DNA of 24,136 bases from DATBMY01 sp036554605 (GCA_036554605.1 DATBMY010000205.1:1-24136), one strand, 5' to 3'; positions 14,505-23,179 are shown, counted from the stretch's first letter. Translations and numbers: made by a program. The notes: generated by a model from the sequence alone, not told the origin.

Positions 14505-16679
14505 ATGAAGCAAGTCGTCCAGAATTTCCGTACAGGCGAATTAAAGATAGAAGAGCTTCCGCCGCCGGCGCTCAAGGCGGGCGGAGTGCTTGTCCAAACC
14601 GCGCGGTCCCTTATAAGCGCTGGCACCGAGCGCACTATAGTCGAGACGGCTCAAAGCTCGCTCATAGGCAAGGCGCGCGGGCGGCCCGACCTCGTGCGCC
14701 AGGTGCTCGACACTTTTCGTCGCGAAGGGTTTCGCGCTACTTACGAAAAGGTGAAGTCACGCCTGAACCAGATGAAGGCGCTCGGCTACAGCGCGTCGGG
14801 CAAGGTCATAGCTGTCGGAAGCGGCGCGGAAGAATTTCGCGTGGGCGACCTTGTCGCATGCGCGGGTGCAGGCTACGCTTCGCACGCCGAAGTCATCTAT
14901 GTGCCGAAAAACCTCTGCGTTAAGCTCCCCGAAGCAGTCTCTCTTGAAGCGGCTTGCTACGCGACCGTCGGCGCGATTGCGCTTCAAGGGATACGACAAT
15001 CCGACATACGGCTCGGCGAATCGGTTGCGGTCATAGGGCTTGGACTCGTCGGACAACTCACGGTGCAGATGCTGAAGGCGGCAGGGTGTCGCGTGCTTGG
15101 CATAGATATTGATCGGGCGGCGTGCGAGCTGGCGATAAAATCCGGGGCAGACCTGGTCGCATCTGACGCGGAGGGAGCGCGAAAGATCTGCGACGCGATG
15201 ACGGATGGGGCGGGCGTCGACGCTATAATCATAACTGCCGGCACAAAATCGTCTCAGCCTGTCGAGCTTGCTGGAAATCTGGCGCGGGACCGCGCGAGGG
15301 TCGTGGTCGTGGGACTGGTCGGAATGGACGTGCCGCGACACATTTATTACGGGAAAGAACTCGACCTGAGGCTCTCGCGCTCGTATGGGCCGGGACGATA
15401 CGATCCCGAGTACGAAGAGAAGGGAAATGATTATCCGATAGGCTATGTGCGCTGGACCGAGAGGCGCAATATGGACGCCTTTCTTCGTCTGGTTGCCGAA
15501 GGAAAGGTAAAGACCGAGCTGCTTACGACCCACCGCTACGAAGTCGACTGCGCGGCCGATGCGTACAACCTGATACTTGGCCGCGGCGAGCGTTATTGCG
15601 GTGTCGTGCTCGAATATCCTATGGCTTCGCTCACGCCTACATCGGTGAAGGCGGCGCGGCCGCTCGCCGTCTCGCGAGACGGCGAGCTTGGAATCAGCTT
15701 TATCGGCGCGGGCAACTTTGCTAGAGGCGTGCTGCTGCCAGCCGTGAAGCGAGAATCCCGCATAAGGCTGCTGGGAGTTGCGACCGCGACCGGCATCAGC
15801 GCAAAAAACACCGCCTCTCAATTCGGGTTCGCATATGCTTCCACGAGTTACGAGCAGTTGCTCGAAGACGAGGGCGCACAGGTTGTTTTTATAGCGACGC
15901 GGCACAACAATCATGCGCAGCTTGCCGCCGAAGCGCTACGGCGCGGCAAAGCGGTATTCGTAGAAAAACCGCTCGCCATTACCGAAGAGGGACTCGGCGA
16001 AGTTGCTTCCGCGCAAACGCAAACAGGCGGACTTCTCATGGTCGGTTATAACCGCCGGTTCGCCCCGCTTGCTCAAGAGGTGAAGCAGAGGCTTGCATCG
16101 CGCACGGGGCCGATGACCATACTCTATCGCGTCAACGCGGGAGAATTGCCGGCCGGTCACTGGTCACACGACCCGGCTGAAGGCGGCGGGCGAGTCATAG
16201 GTGAGGTCTGCCATTTCGTCGATTTTATCCAGTTCCTCACCGATTCATTACCGGTGCGGGTATCGGCCGAAGCGGTCCCGCTTAACAGCGGCGCGGGATT
16301 CTTGGACGACAGCGTCTCCATAATAATCGGCATGGCTGACGGCTCAATCGCATCGATACTCTATGTGGCATCGGGCGACCCCACCGTGCCAAAGGAAAGA
16401 ATAGAGATATTCTGCGACAAGAGCGTAGCGAGCATCGAGGATTTCAAATCGGGCCAGTTCACATGCAAGGGAAAAAGAAAAAAACTTGGCGGTAGCATGC
16501 AGGACAAGGGGCATTCGGCGGAGATAAGCGCCTTCCTCGCGGCGGCGCGACAGGGCGCGGATTCACCAATAAGCGTCGCTTCGCTTGTCGCGACAACGCT
16601 ATGCACATTTGCCATCAACGAATCCGCGGCAAGCGGCGCGGCCGTAAGAGTGGATCCTGCCCGGTTTCTCGCGTCCTGA
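14505..16679 (+). CDS. Bi-domain oxidoreductase: MDR alcohol dehydrogenase fused to Gfo/Idh/MocA
   Basis: The 724-residue fusion has two NAD(P)-binding modules. Residues 1-370 are a medium-chain dehydrogenase (GYSASGKV, GDLVACAGAGYASHAE, dinucleotide motif GLGLVGQ at 178-184); the usual catalytic-zinc Cys is not evident. Residues about 395-720 are a Gfo/Idh/MocA oxidoreductase with GAGNFARG at 401-408, EKPL at 487-490 and the conserved EVCHFVDFIQFL. By family knowledge, such fusions occur in polysaccharide clusters and probably interconvert nucleotide or amino sugars by redox, but the substrate is not known. The sugar transferase downstream fits that setting. No SD precedes the ATG; the preceding 12 bases are repeat sequence. 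A GTG or TTG start further inside would truncate the MDR domain, so this start is kept. Confidence 0.9.
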   Translation: MKQVVQNFRTGELKIEELPPPALKAGGVLVQTARSLISAGTERTIVETAQSSLIGKARGRPDLVRQVLDTFRREGFRATYEKVKSRLNQMKALGYSASGKVIAVGSGAEEFRVGDLVACAGAGYASHAEVIYVPKNLCVKLPEAVSLEAACYATVGAIALQGIRQSDIRLGESVAVIGLGLVGQLTVQMLKAAGCRVLGIDIDRAACELAIKSGADLVASDAEGARKICDAMTDGAGVDAIIITAGTKSSQPVELAGNLARDRARVVVVGLVGMDVPRHIYYGKELDLRLSRSYGPGRYDPEYEEKGNDYPIGYVRWTERRNMDAFLRLVAEGKVKTELLTTHRYEVDCAADAYNLILGRGERYCGVVLEYPMASLTPTSVKAARPLAVSRDGELGISFIGAGNFARGVLLPAVKRESRIRLLGVATATGISAKNTASQFGFAYASTSYEQLLEDEGAQVVFIATRHNNHAQLAAEALRRGKAVFVEKPLAITEEGLGEVASAQTQTGGLLMVGYNRRFAPLAQEVKQRLASRTGPMTILYRVNAGELPAGHWSHDPAEGGGRVIGEVCHFVDFIQFLTDSLPVRVSAEAVPLNSGAGFLDDSVSIIIGMADGSIASILYVASGDPTVPKERIEIFCDKSVASIEDFKSGQFTCKGKRKKLGGSMQDKGHSAEISAFLAAARQGADSPISVASLVATTLCTFAINESAASGAAVRVDPARFLAS

Positions 16680-16802
16680 CTCGCACCCGGTATGCCCCGG
16701 CATTGATTCGTCGCGTGCAACTTTACACGGCGGTAGGCTATCATAAGGGTTGATAATTTCCTTTTTCGATCCGCGAGTAGAGACTTTATATGGAGGTTGA
16801 TA

Positions 16803-17285
16803 ATGAGAATTTGTAGAGCATTTTTAATACTGTTCGCTTTTGTTATGCTGAGCGCCGGGGCCTCGGCGCAGACTTCGGCCTCGGTCGTAAAAATCAGTTT
16901 CGGCGAAGAAGTACATAAAGTAAAACGCGGCACAGCCAAAAGGATAAGTGTCGTGCTCGATATTGACGGCGGCTATCACATCAACTCAAATCGTCCCGGC
17001 GATAAGAACTTGATCGCGACAACCCTCAGGCTAGACCGCCTTAACGGCCTGACCCTATCGCCCGTGACTTACCCCCGGGGCAAGATTCAGAAGTTCGAGT
17101 TTTCTGAAACTCCCCTCTCAGTTTATGACGGCAGGACGACGCTCAGACTCACCGCCCGCGCGCTGCCTTCTCTGCCCGCCGGCAGCCATACGATTAAAGG
17201 TAAATTGACCGTGCAGGCATGCGATCATGAAAAATGCCTGCGCCCGCAAACAGTCGACGTGAGCATTCCGATCCTTGTTGAATAA
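16803..17285 (+). CDS. Exported DsbD-alpha-like (thiol:disulfide interchange N-terminal) domain protein
   Basis: The 160-residue protein starts at the ATG at 16803, six bases after GGAGG (16792-16796); a TTG at 16797 is too close to the SD. Residues 1-22 are a signal peptide ending in ASA before Gln23. The mature part is beta-rich and resembles the immunoglobulin-like DsbD N-terminal domain: GYHINSNRPGDKNLI, VTYPRGK, and a C-terminal VQACDHEKCLRP with C140 and C145 at the spacing seen in DsbD-alpha. In DsbD this domain is fused to a membrane section and a thioredoxin domain; here it stands alone. A role in passing electrons to periplasmic thiols is inferred. Its stop is 23 bp before the next ATG. 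No clear promoter was found in the 123-bp gap upstream. Confidence 0.75.
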   Translation: MRICRAFLILFAFVMLSAGASAQTSASVVKISFGEEVHKVKRGTAKRISVVLDIDGGYHINSNRPGDKNLIATTLRLDRLNGLTLSPVTYPRGKIQKFEFSETPLSVYDGRTTLRLTARALPSLPAGSHTIKGKLTVQACDHEKCLRPQTVDVSIPILVE

Positions 17286-17308
17286 ACAGGTTCGCCCACC
17301 GCATTCGT

Positions 17309-18544
17309 ATGACTCAAGACGCGGAGAAAGCAGTGCTGGGACTATTGAGGTACTGCCGAGGTGAAGTCTGGATGGGTTACGACCCATACGACGGCCTCAG
17401 TAGTCCGCTTGCGCGCTCGCCCTTGCTCAACAACAGGCTCTCGCGCACGGTGCTGACACAGATAGTCAAGAGGTCACCTCTGAATCTGCGCGGGCTACTG
17501 GGAATTAAAAAGGGGTTCAATCCCAAAGGGCTTGCGCTGGCCGCGAGGGCAATCATGCTGCTCGCCGCGCGCGCGCGCGCGGTGCTTCCGGGTGATCTTT
17601 TCGGGGACGACGAGCACAGGATATCCGCCCTCGATGCGACGGCCGACAGTTTCGAGACCGATTTGAGGTTTTTGCTCAACAAGCTAGCCGAGCTTCGCAG
17701 CAGCGGCTATGAGCAGTACTGTTGGGGTTATAACTTCGACTGGCAGTCGCGAGCGTTTTATGCCCCGCGTGGCACGCCCAACGTCGTATGCACGGTCTTT
17801 GCGGCTCATGCATATCTGGACTGGCACAATCTTACGGGCAACAGCGAGGCGCTCGCCGTTGCCGAAAGCAGTTGCCGGTTTCTTCTCGACCAGGTTAACA
17901 GGTCCGAGGGAAGCGGCGGGTTCTGCTTCAGCTACACGCCTCTCGACCGCTCGCGCGTGCACAACGTCAATATGCTCGCGGCCGAGCTTCTTTCGAGGGC
18001 CTACGAGGTAACCGGAAAAGAGGAATACGGCAGGGCCGCCGAGCAAGCGGCAATCTACTCGCTTGCCCGGCAGCGGGCGGAAGGCTCGTGGCCATACGGT
18101 GAAACCGGCTCCCAGAGCTGGATTGACGGTTTTCACACCGGGTTCATTCTTGTATCTCTCAGGCGACTGATAGAGTCCCTGAGTAAGCCTGAGTGGGTCG
18201 ACCGGCTGACGCGCGGGTATTCGTATTACGCAGAGAGATTCTTCCTTGCGGACTCAACACCCAGGTACTATCATGACAAGCTATATCCCGTGGATGTGCA
18301 CAGCGCCGCACAGGCCATTATCACTTTCGTAGAGATGACCGACCTCATGTCCGATGCCGACCAGATGGCGAACCGATCTGTAACATGGGCCATCAGCAAC
18401 CTGAGAGACCGGAGCGGCTTCTTCTATTTCCAGCGCCACCGGTTTTACACCATAAAAACCCCCCACATGCGCTGGGCACAGGCCTGGATGCTTTACGCGC
18501 TGAGCCGATATCTGGCAAAGGATTCCCTTATAACGAATGTCTGA
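17309..18544 (+). CDS. (alpha/alpha)-barrel-like protein, probable polysaccharide-related enzyme
   Basis: The 411-residue protein has no signal peptide or membrane segment. It consists of repeated helical hairpins with aromatic Gly-rich loops, e.g. YCWGYNFDWQSRAF (137-150), GGFCFSYTP (203-211), GSWPYGETGSQSWIDGFHTG (259-278) and a late MRWAQAWMLYALSRYL. This pattern is typical of (alpha/alpha)6 or (alpha/alpha)7 toroids such as polysaccharide-acting hydrolases, epimerases and prenyltransferase-like folds; I cannot name the family. Its 3' end overlaps the sugar transferase start by 8 bp, so the two are probably translationally coupled and act in the same surface-polysaccharide pathway. A (CG)8 run at 17566-17581 encodes Ala/Arg residues and is a possible slippage site; the frame is intact here. 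Confidence 0.7.
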   Translation: MTQDAEKAVLGLLRYCRGEVWMGYDPYDGLSSPLARSPLLNNRLSRTVLTQIVKRSPLNLRGLLGIKKGFNPKGLALAARAIMLLAARARAVLPGDLFGDDEHRISALDATADSFETDLRFLLNKLAELRSSGYEQYCWGYNFDWQSRAFYAPRGTPNVVCTVFAAHAYLDWHNLTGNSEALAVAESSCRFLLDQVNRSEGSGGFCFSYTPLDRSRVHNVNMLAAELLSRAYEVTGKEEYGRAAEQAAIYSLARQRAEGSWPYGETGSQSWIDGFHTGFILVSLRRLIESLSKPEWVDRLTRGYSYYAERFFLADSTPRYYHDKLYPVDVHSAAQAIITFVEMTDLMSDADQMANRSVTWAISNLRDRSGFFYFQRHRFYTIKTPHMRWAQAWMLYALSRYLAKDSLITNV

Positions 18545-20117
18545 ACACGCAGCCACAGTAGCCGATAAAGCCATTGCCGCCGAGGGCCGCAAGAAGAGCC
18601 TGCTGGGGGCCGTCGCGCCGGTGACGGCGATAGTACTGGCCGACATGTTGCTCTCGGCGCTGGCATTCTTAATCTCTTATAAGATTCACAACCAGACGCC
18701 GGTATTCGAATGGAAGCGAAAGTTCTTCTATCCCGTGGGCATCTGGGATACGTTCAAGCCCTATCTTACGCTGCTCTTATTCGTGCCCTTCGTCAAATGT
18801 TACACCCTGCGCAGATATGGGCTCTATAAGCTGCGGGGCGAGTTCTCTTTTTTCGGGGATTTCATAAAGATTTTTAAAGCCTGCACGCTCGCGTCGTTAC
18901 TGATGGTGCTCATCGCGTTTCTATTCAGACAGGGGATAGCCATTCAGGAGGAGCGGCTCGTATTCCTCGATTTTACCTACTCGCGAATGGTCTTTGTTTA
19001 CGACTGGTTATTCTCAATTGCCATGTTGTACGCCGCGCATGCTACGGTCCGCGTGATACAGATCCTCTACCGCGGCGCGGAGCGCAATCTCATCCCGACG
19101 GTCGTGGTAGGGTGCGGCGAGATGGCGGCCGTCTGCATCTCTGAAATATCAGAGAAGCCACGGCTGGGCTACAAGCTGGTCGGAGCCGTCGCCGCGCGCG
19201 ATGACGAGGACCGGTCAAGGCTGAGCGAGCTGAGCGTAAGGGTGCTCGGGACATTTGATGACCTGCCGGGCATTATCAAAAAGCACGGCATCGAAGAAGT
19301 GCTCATCGCCGATACGGGCATCAATCCTGGAAGGATGTTCGAGGTATTGATGGAATGCGGGCGAGATCACCACATAAAGTACAAGGTCGTTCCGAACCTC
19401 TTCGATTGCATGCCGGGCAAGACCGAGATCGACACTATAGGCTCGCTTCCGATGATCAAATTATACGAGGAGCCGCTTCGCGGGCCTCGGAAGTTTGTGA
19501 AGCGAGGCCTGGACCTTGTGGCCGTCGCCGGGCTCTTCCTCATCACCTGGCCGCTGTGGCTGGCGCTCGCCATTTTGATCAAGATGGAATCGCGCGGGCC
19601 GGTCTTTCTGAAGCAGGAGCGGGTCGGCAGGGACGGCAAGCTCTTTTTGATGATCAAGTTTCGCTCGATGCTTGATGGGGTTGACGATCAAGCTCACCGC
19701 GAGCTTATGCGCAAGACGATAAACGGCGAGGACGCGAATCAGGGCACGCTCGACCGCCCGCTCTATGGGAAGGTAAAAGACGACCCGCGGTTGACGAGGA
19801 TAGGCAGCTGGATGCGCCGGTACTCGATTGATGAGCTGCCGCAGATCATCAACGTGCTGAAAGGCGAGATGAGCGTCGTCGGGCCGCGTCCGCCCATTCC
19901 ATATGAAGTTCGCTATTACAAGGACTGGCACCGCGCGCGTTTTCACGTCAAGCCGGGCATCACGGGGCTATGGCAGGTGAGCGGGCGCAACCGTCTTCTT
20001 TTTGAAGATATGGTCAGGCTCGATGTTTTTTACATCGAGAACTGGTCGCCCTGGCTCGACCTGAAGATCATGCTGAAGACCGTGCCCGTCATGCTGCGCG
20101 GCGACAATACGTACTGA
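18537..20117 (+). CDS. Polyprenyl-phosphate sugar-1-phosphate transferase (exopolysaccharide initiator)
   Basis: The 526-residue membrane enzyme would move a sugar-1-phosphate from a nucleotide sugar to undecaprenyl phosphate, starting a repeat unit. Hydrophobic segments lie at about 25-47, 74-90, 117-131 and 150-175. A Rossmann-like CoA-binding-type domain follows with VVVGCGEMA (189-197). A further membrane segment at 325-349 precedes the catalytic domain: GPVFLKQERVGRDGK, IKFRSM, Asp432-Glu433 in RYSIDELPQ, GEMSVVGPRPPIP, and VKPGITGLWQVSGRN. This is the long WbaP/CpsE-type architecture. Which sugar is used cannot be read from sequence. It starts inside the previous gene. No glycosyltransferase, flippase or polymerase genes lie in the window. 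Confidence 0.93.
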   Translation: MSEHAATVADKAIAAEGRKKSLLGAVAPVTAIVLADMLLSALAFLISYKIHNQTPVFEWKRKFFYPVGIWDTFKPYLTLLLFVPFVKCYTLRRYGLYKLRGEFSFFGDFIKIFKACTLASLLMVLIAFLFRQGIAIQEERLVFLDFTYSRMVFVYDWLFSIAMLYAAHATVRVIQILYRGAERNLIPTVVVGCGEMAAVCISEISEKPRLGYKLVGAVAARDDEDRSRLSELSVRVLGTFDDLPGIIKKHGIEEVLIADTGINPGRMFEVLMECGRDHHIKYKVVPNLFDCMPGKTEIDTIGSLPMIKLYEEPLRGPRKFVKRGLDLVAVAGLFLITWPLWLALAILIKMESRGPVFLKQERVGRDGKLFLMIKFRSMLDGVDDQAHRELMRKTINGEDANQGTLDRPLYGKVKDDPRLTRIGSWMRRYSIDELPQIINVLKGEMSVVGPRPPIPYEVRYYKDWHRARFHVKPGITGLWQVSGRNRLLFEDMVRLDVFYIENWSPWLDLKIMLKTVPVMLRGDNTY

Positions 20118-20140
20118 TCAGTGGCCGGTGGTCAGTGATT
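20118..20140. repeat. Short copy of the intergenic repeat, arm only
   Basis: The 23 bp between the convergent sugar transferase and recR genes read on the minus strand as AATCACTGACCACCGGCC plus ACTGA. This matches the right arm of the cheR-cheB element (AATCACTGACCCCTGGCC plus ACTGG) with only a few differences. The recR stop codon overlaps its end. I see no terminator here. Confidence 0.5.
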
Positions 20141-20738
20141 AAATCTCGTGCCGGTTGGCGAGCGCTTTATGCATAGTGACCTCGTCGGCGTATTCTAGAT
20201 CGGACCCGACGGGCACACCCATCGCGATGCGAGTGATGCGCAGTCCGAAGGGCTTGAGCAGTTTTGAAAGGTAGTTCGCCGTCGCTTCGCCTTCGGTGTT
20301 CGGATTGGTCGCGATTATAATCTCTTCTACTTCTCCGGCTTTGACCCGATCGATCAAGCTTCTGATCTTCAACTCGTCCGGCCCAATACCGCGTATGGGC
20401 GAAAGCGCGCCGTGTAACACGTGATATTGCCCTTTAAATTCCCGCGTCTTTTCGACGGTGACCAGGTTATAGGGCTCCTCGACAACGAGTATGATACGCC
20501 GGTCGCGAGATTCGCTTGAGCAGTAGCGGCAAGGGTCAACGTCGGTGATGTTGTTGCACGTAGAGCAAAGTATGATCTTTTCCTTTACTTCGTTTATAGC
20601 TTCTATCAAGCGGTCGGCATCTTCGCGTCCCGCCCTGAGTATATAAAATGCCAGGCGCTGCGCCGACTTGTGGCCCACGCCGGGCAACCGTTTGAGTTCG
20701 TCAATGAGTTTAGTGACTGGTTCCGCGTAATCGAGCAT
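20139..20738 (-). CDS. recR: Recombination mediator protein RecR
   Basis: The 199-residue protein acts with RecO/RecF to load RecA at gaps. An N-terminal HhH segment (LKRLPGVGHKSAQRLAFYIL), the C4 zinc finger (C58, C61, C70, C73), the Toprim domain (ILVVEEPYNLVTVEKT; then GALSPIRGIGPDEL, IIATNPNTEGEATANYL) and the C-terminal MGVPVGSDLEYADEVT are all intact and of usual length. It is the last gene of the dnaX-ybaB-recR set, a very common order. A 161-bp gap with its own extended -10 promoter separates it from ybaB, so expression can be partly independent. The stop codon lies within a repeat arm. Confidence 0.97.
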   Translation of the reverse strand: MLDYAEPVTKLIDELKRLPGVGHKSAQRLAFYILRAGREDADRLIEAINEVKEKIILCSTCNNITDVDPCRYCSSESRDRRIILVVEEPYNLVTVEKTREFKGQYHVLHGALSPIRGIGPDELKIRSLIDRVKAGEVEEIIIATNPNTEGEATANYLSKLLKPFGLRITRIAMGVPVGSDLEYADEVTMHKALANRHEI

Positions 20739-20831
20739 CTAAAGCGTGGCCCGCATCATCGCCGGCATTCAAGCGCGGCCAGGATGTATGGCCGGTCCTT
20801 TCCGATTGATTGTCCTGGGGTTTCTGCCTGG

Positions 20832-20840
20832 ATTATACCA
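20832..20840 (-). promoter_or_regulatory. Extended -10 promoter for recR
   Basis: The minus strand reads TGGTATAAT, about 95 bp before the recR ATG. It is flanked by an inverted repeat CTGG-TATAAT-CCAG, part of a longer dyad (TTTCTGG...CCAGG.AGAAA). No good -35 is present. The core TCTGGTATAATC is identical to that upstream of htrA. Confidence 0.45.
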
Positions 20841-20899
20841 GAAAGGAGGCAGAGCAGGCGCGCGGCAAGCGAGCGCATCCGCGCGCCCGGGGCTGCTAC

Positions 20900-21223
20900 T
20901 CAACCGAATATGTCGTCGGGAAGCCCCATGCCTCCGAGCTTCGAGCCGAGCTTTCCCTTCATCGCCTCGTCGGCTTTCCTGGATGCCTCGTTGACCGCGG
21001 CGAGGATTAAATCCTGGAGCATTTCTACGTCGCCGCTCTTTACGGCTTCGGGGTCAATCCTCAGCTCCGTGAGTTCTTTTGCCCCGTTCATCGCCACATG
21101 GACGACGCCGCCTCCGGCGCTCGCCTCTACGCGGACCTTCTGCATCTCACGCTGCATCTCGTCCTGCATTTGCTGGGCCTGTTTCATCATCTCGTTGAAA
21201 TCAAGATTGCCTGGGAATTTCAT
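20900..21223 (-). CDS. ybaB: YbaB/EbfC family nucleoid-associated protein
   Basis: The 107-residue protein is the small DNA-binding protein usually found between dnaX and recR. It has FNEMMKQAQQMQDEMQREMQ (amphipathic helix, dimer-forming), VRVEASAGGGVVHVAMNG, ELRIDPEAV and ILAAVNEASRKADEAM, the family's core, and ends in a Gly/Met-rich tail. Two ATGs are in frame at 21229 and 21223; the second is chosen because GGAGG lies eight bases upstream of it, against only two bases for the first. dnaX ends 38 bp upstream. By family knowledge it coats DNA and may affect nucleoid structure or recombination. Confidence 0.95.
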   Translation of the reverse strand: MKFPGNLDFNEMMKQAQQMQDEMQREMQKVRVEASAGGGVVHVAMNGAKELTELRIDPEAVKSGDVEMLQDLILAAVNEASRKADEAMKGKLGSKLGGMGLPDDIFG

Positions 21224-21261
21224 CCGCATTACCTCCTGCTGTTAATTAATAGAGCATAGGG

Positions 21262-23043
21262 CTACTGCTCGGGTTTTACCACCTCTATTATCTCGCCATG
21301 AAACTTGTCGGTGAGCGCTCTAAGCTTCGGGTTCTCTTCGGCAAGCCGTTTTGGATTAGCCTTTGGCTTCTGAGCGGGCTGCTCTGGCTCACCGGATGAC
21401 TCGGCGCCGATTGAGACTGAAAGCTGTAGCCTGCGCCCGACGATCTCGCGCGCCGTCTCTTCTATCAGTTGTCGCTTGTCTTTGGGCTCGATCTGAGACT
21501 TGTCCCTGGCGTTTTCGGGCAAAAGCGTAACTCTGAGGAAGTCGCCGTCTATCCTGACCTGCGCCTTGTCGAGCACGGTGACGAGCATCATCCTGCGCTT
21601 AGCCTCCAGCGCGGCGATGATCTTTTTGACCGCGTCTTCGCCCCCGGTTGCCGGGCCGCTCGCGGCGGTCGCGCTGGCCTCAATAGCGGCAGGCCGATTG
21701 GGAGCGCGATTGCTTCGCTCGATCTCAGGCTCTTCTTCGATAGGCGGCGGCACATAAGATTGCGCAGCGGGTTGGAAAGAACGGCTCTTCGGAGCAGCCG
21801 GCGGGGGAGCTTTCTTTTCGGACGCGCGGGCCAAAGGTGAGCTTTGCTGTCGAGGAGTACCCGCGTCGCTCGCGGTGATCATACCGCCCGCGCCAAGCAC
21901 TGCCCGTATCTCTTCAAGTTGCCTTAGCGCATCTTCGAGCTGGTAAAGCCTGCGCGAGTAGACGAGTTTCATCAGCCCGATTTCCAAATGGAAGCGCGGC
22001 TGAGATGTTGTCCTTATATCCTGTTCAGTCTTCGAGAGGATGGAGAAAAAACGCACGAGGTCCTGTTCCGAGTAGGCGTCAGCCAGGCGCGCGAGCGATT
22101 CGCCTTCGCTGCTGGGCATCTGAACCAGCTCGGCGTCAAAACCCGCAACCTTGACAACCAGCAGCGCGCGTATGTGGACTATCAATTCCCGGCAGAATGT
22201 TCGCAAGTCATATCCGCGCGTAACTACTTCATCAATTATTCGCAGCACCTGCCCCGCATCCTGATCGGCTACAGCCCTGAGAGTATTATTTAAGGTCTCC
22301 AGATCGACCAGCCCGAGCGCGGCGGAGACGTCCTCGTCCTTGATCTCAAGACCTGAAAAGCTTATGACCTGATCGAAGGCCGATTCTGCGTCGCGCATCG
22401 AGCCTTCGCCCGCCCGCGCTATTGCAAGCAGCGCGGCCTCGCTGATCTGGACGCCTTCGACCGCGGCAATGGCGCGAAGCTGTTCGGTAATCTTTCTGAG
22501 CGTGATGGTGCGAAACTCGAATACCTGGCAGCGCGAGAGTATTGTCTCGGGAACCTTCTGAAGCTCGGTCGTGGCGAGTATGAAAACGACGCGAGGCGGC
22601 GGCTCTTCCAGCGTCTTCAGCAATGCGTTAAAGGCCGCGGTGGAAAGCATGTGGACTTCGTCTATGATGAATATCTTATGGCGATCGCGAGCGGGCGCGA
22701 TTGATATGGAATTGATGATGACTTCGCGCACATTATCGACTCCGGTGTTGGACGCGGCGTCGATCTCCATTACATCTATTGAGCGCGAAGAGGAGATTTC
22801 AATACATGAGGGGCACTGGCCGCACGGCTCGGTCGTGATCCCGGTTATACAGTTGAGACATTTGGCAAGTATTCGAGCCGTGGTAGTCTTCCCGACGCCG
22901 CGAGCGCCGGTGAAAAGATAGGCATGGTGAATGCGGCCGCTCGCGATCGCATTCTTGAGCGTGCGAGTTATGGCCTCTTGCCCTACGACCTGATCGAAGC
23001 TCTGGGGCCTGAATTTTCGTGCTAGTACCTGTGAGTCTGACAT
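21262..23043 (-). CDS. dnaX: DNA polymerase III clamp-loader subunit gamma/tau
   Basis: The 593-residue protein begins at the ATG at 23043 (MSDSQVLARKFRPQSFDQVV, the universal DnaX opening). The in-frame extension to 23247 runs through RNA genes and is rejected. The AAA+ domain has Walker A GARGVGKT (47-54), the zinc cluster C65-C74-C77-C80, Walker B IIDEVH (127-132) and the Arg finger SRC (170-172). A helical clamp-loader domain follows to about 370, then a Pro/Ala/Ser-rich linker and a C-terminal domain. I found no A6G-type slippery site, so a tau/gamma switch is not evident. No SD is seen. The SRP RNA ends 32 bp upstream and probably shares the transcript. Confidence 0.96.
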   Translation of the reverse strand: MSDSQVLARKFRPQSFDQVVGQEAITRTLKNAIASGRIHHAYLFTGARGVGKTTTARILAKCLNCITGITTEPCGQCPSCIEISSSRSIDVMEIDAASNTGVDNVREVIINSISIAPARDRHKIFIIDEVHMLSTAAFNALLKTLEEPPPRVVFILATTELQKVPETILSRCQVFEFRTITLRKITEQLRAIAAVEGVQISEAALLAIARAGEGSMRDAESAFDQVISFSGLEIKDEDVSAALGLVDLETLNNTLRAVADQDAGQVLRIIDEVVTRGYDLRTFCRELIVHIRALLVVKVAGFDAELVQMPSSEGESLARLADAYSEQDLVRFFSILSKTEQDIRTTSQPRFHLEIGLMKLVYSRRLYQLEDALRQLEEIRAVLGAGGMITASDAGTPRQQSSPLARASEKKAPPPAAPKSRSFQPAAQSYVPPPIEEEPEIERSNRAPNRPAAIEASATAASGPATGGEDAVKKIIAALEAKRRMMLVTVLDKAQVRIDGDFLRVTLLPENARDKSQIEPKDKRQLIEETAREIVGRRLQLSVSIGAESSGEPEQPAQKPKANPKRLAEENPKLRALTDKFHGEIIEVVKPEQ

Positions 23044-23075
23044 GGGTAGAAGTTTACCGCAGGGAAGAGAACTGG

Positions 23076-23179
23076 TCAGGTCCCGGAGAAGCGGCGCACA
23101 TCCGCGTACTGCTACCGTTGCTCCGTTCCCGGCCTGGCGGGGTTCGCAGCCGCGCGATTGCGCCGCGTCCGAGACCTGA
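23076..23179 (-). ncRNA. ffs: Signal recognition particle RNA (4.5S-type)
   Basis: On the minus strand, TCAGGTCTCGG at the 5' end pairs with CCGGGACCTGA at the 3' end over 11 bp (one G-U). A second helix pairs GCGGCGCA with TGCGCCGC. The apex reads GCCAGGCCGGGAACGGAGCA, the Ffh-binding region of bacterial SRP RNA with the GGAA tetraloop at 23126-23129. Relative to E. coli (UCC GGAA GGA) the closing pairs are CCG/CGG, a paired change that keeps the helix. At about 104 nt it is the short bacterial form. It directs Ffh-dependent membrane targeting. It sits between tRNA-Ser(GGA) and dnaX with no obvious promoter of its own. Confidence 0.88.

Noticed and set aside
14757..15914. Long minus-strand open frame (385 codons) inside the oxidoreductase gene
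   Set aside because: It lies antisense to a well-supported gene and its translation is rich in Arg, His and Cys without motifs, as expected from a GC-rich shadow frame. Other long antisense frames (4760-5512 and 9907-10653) fail the same way.
17566..17581. Frameshift at the (CG)8 run
   Set aside because: The reading frame continues with sensible protein sequence on both sides, so the gene appears intact.
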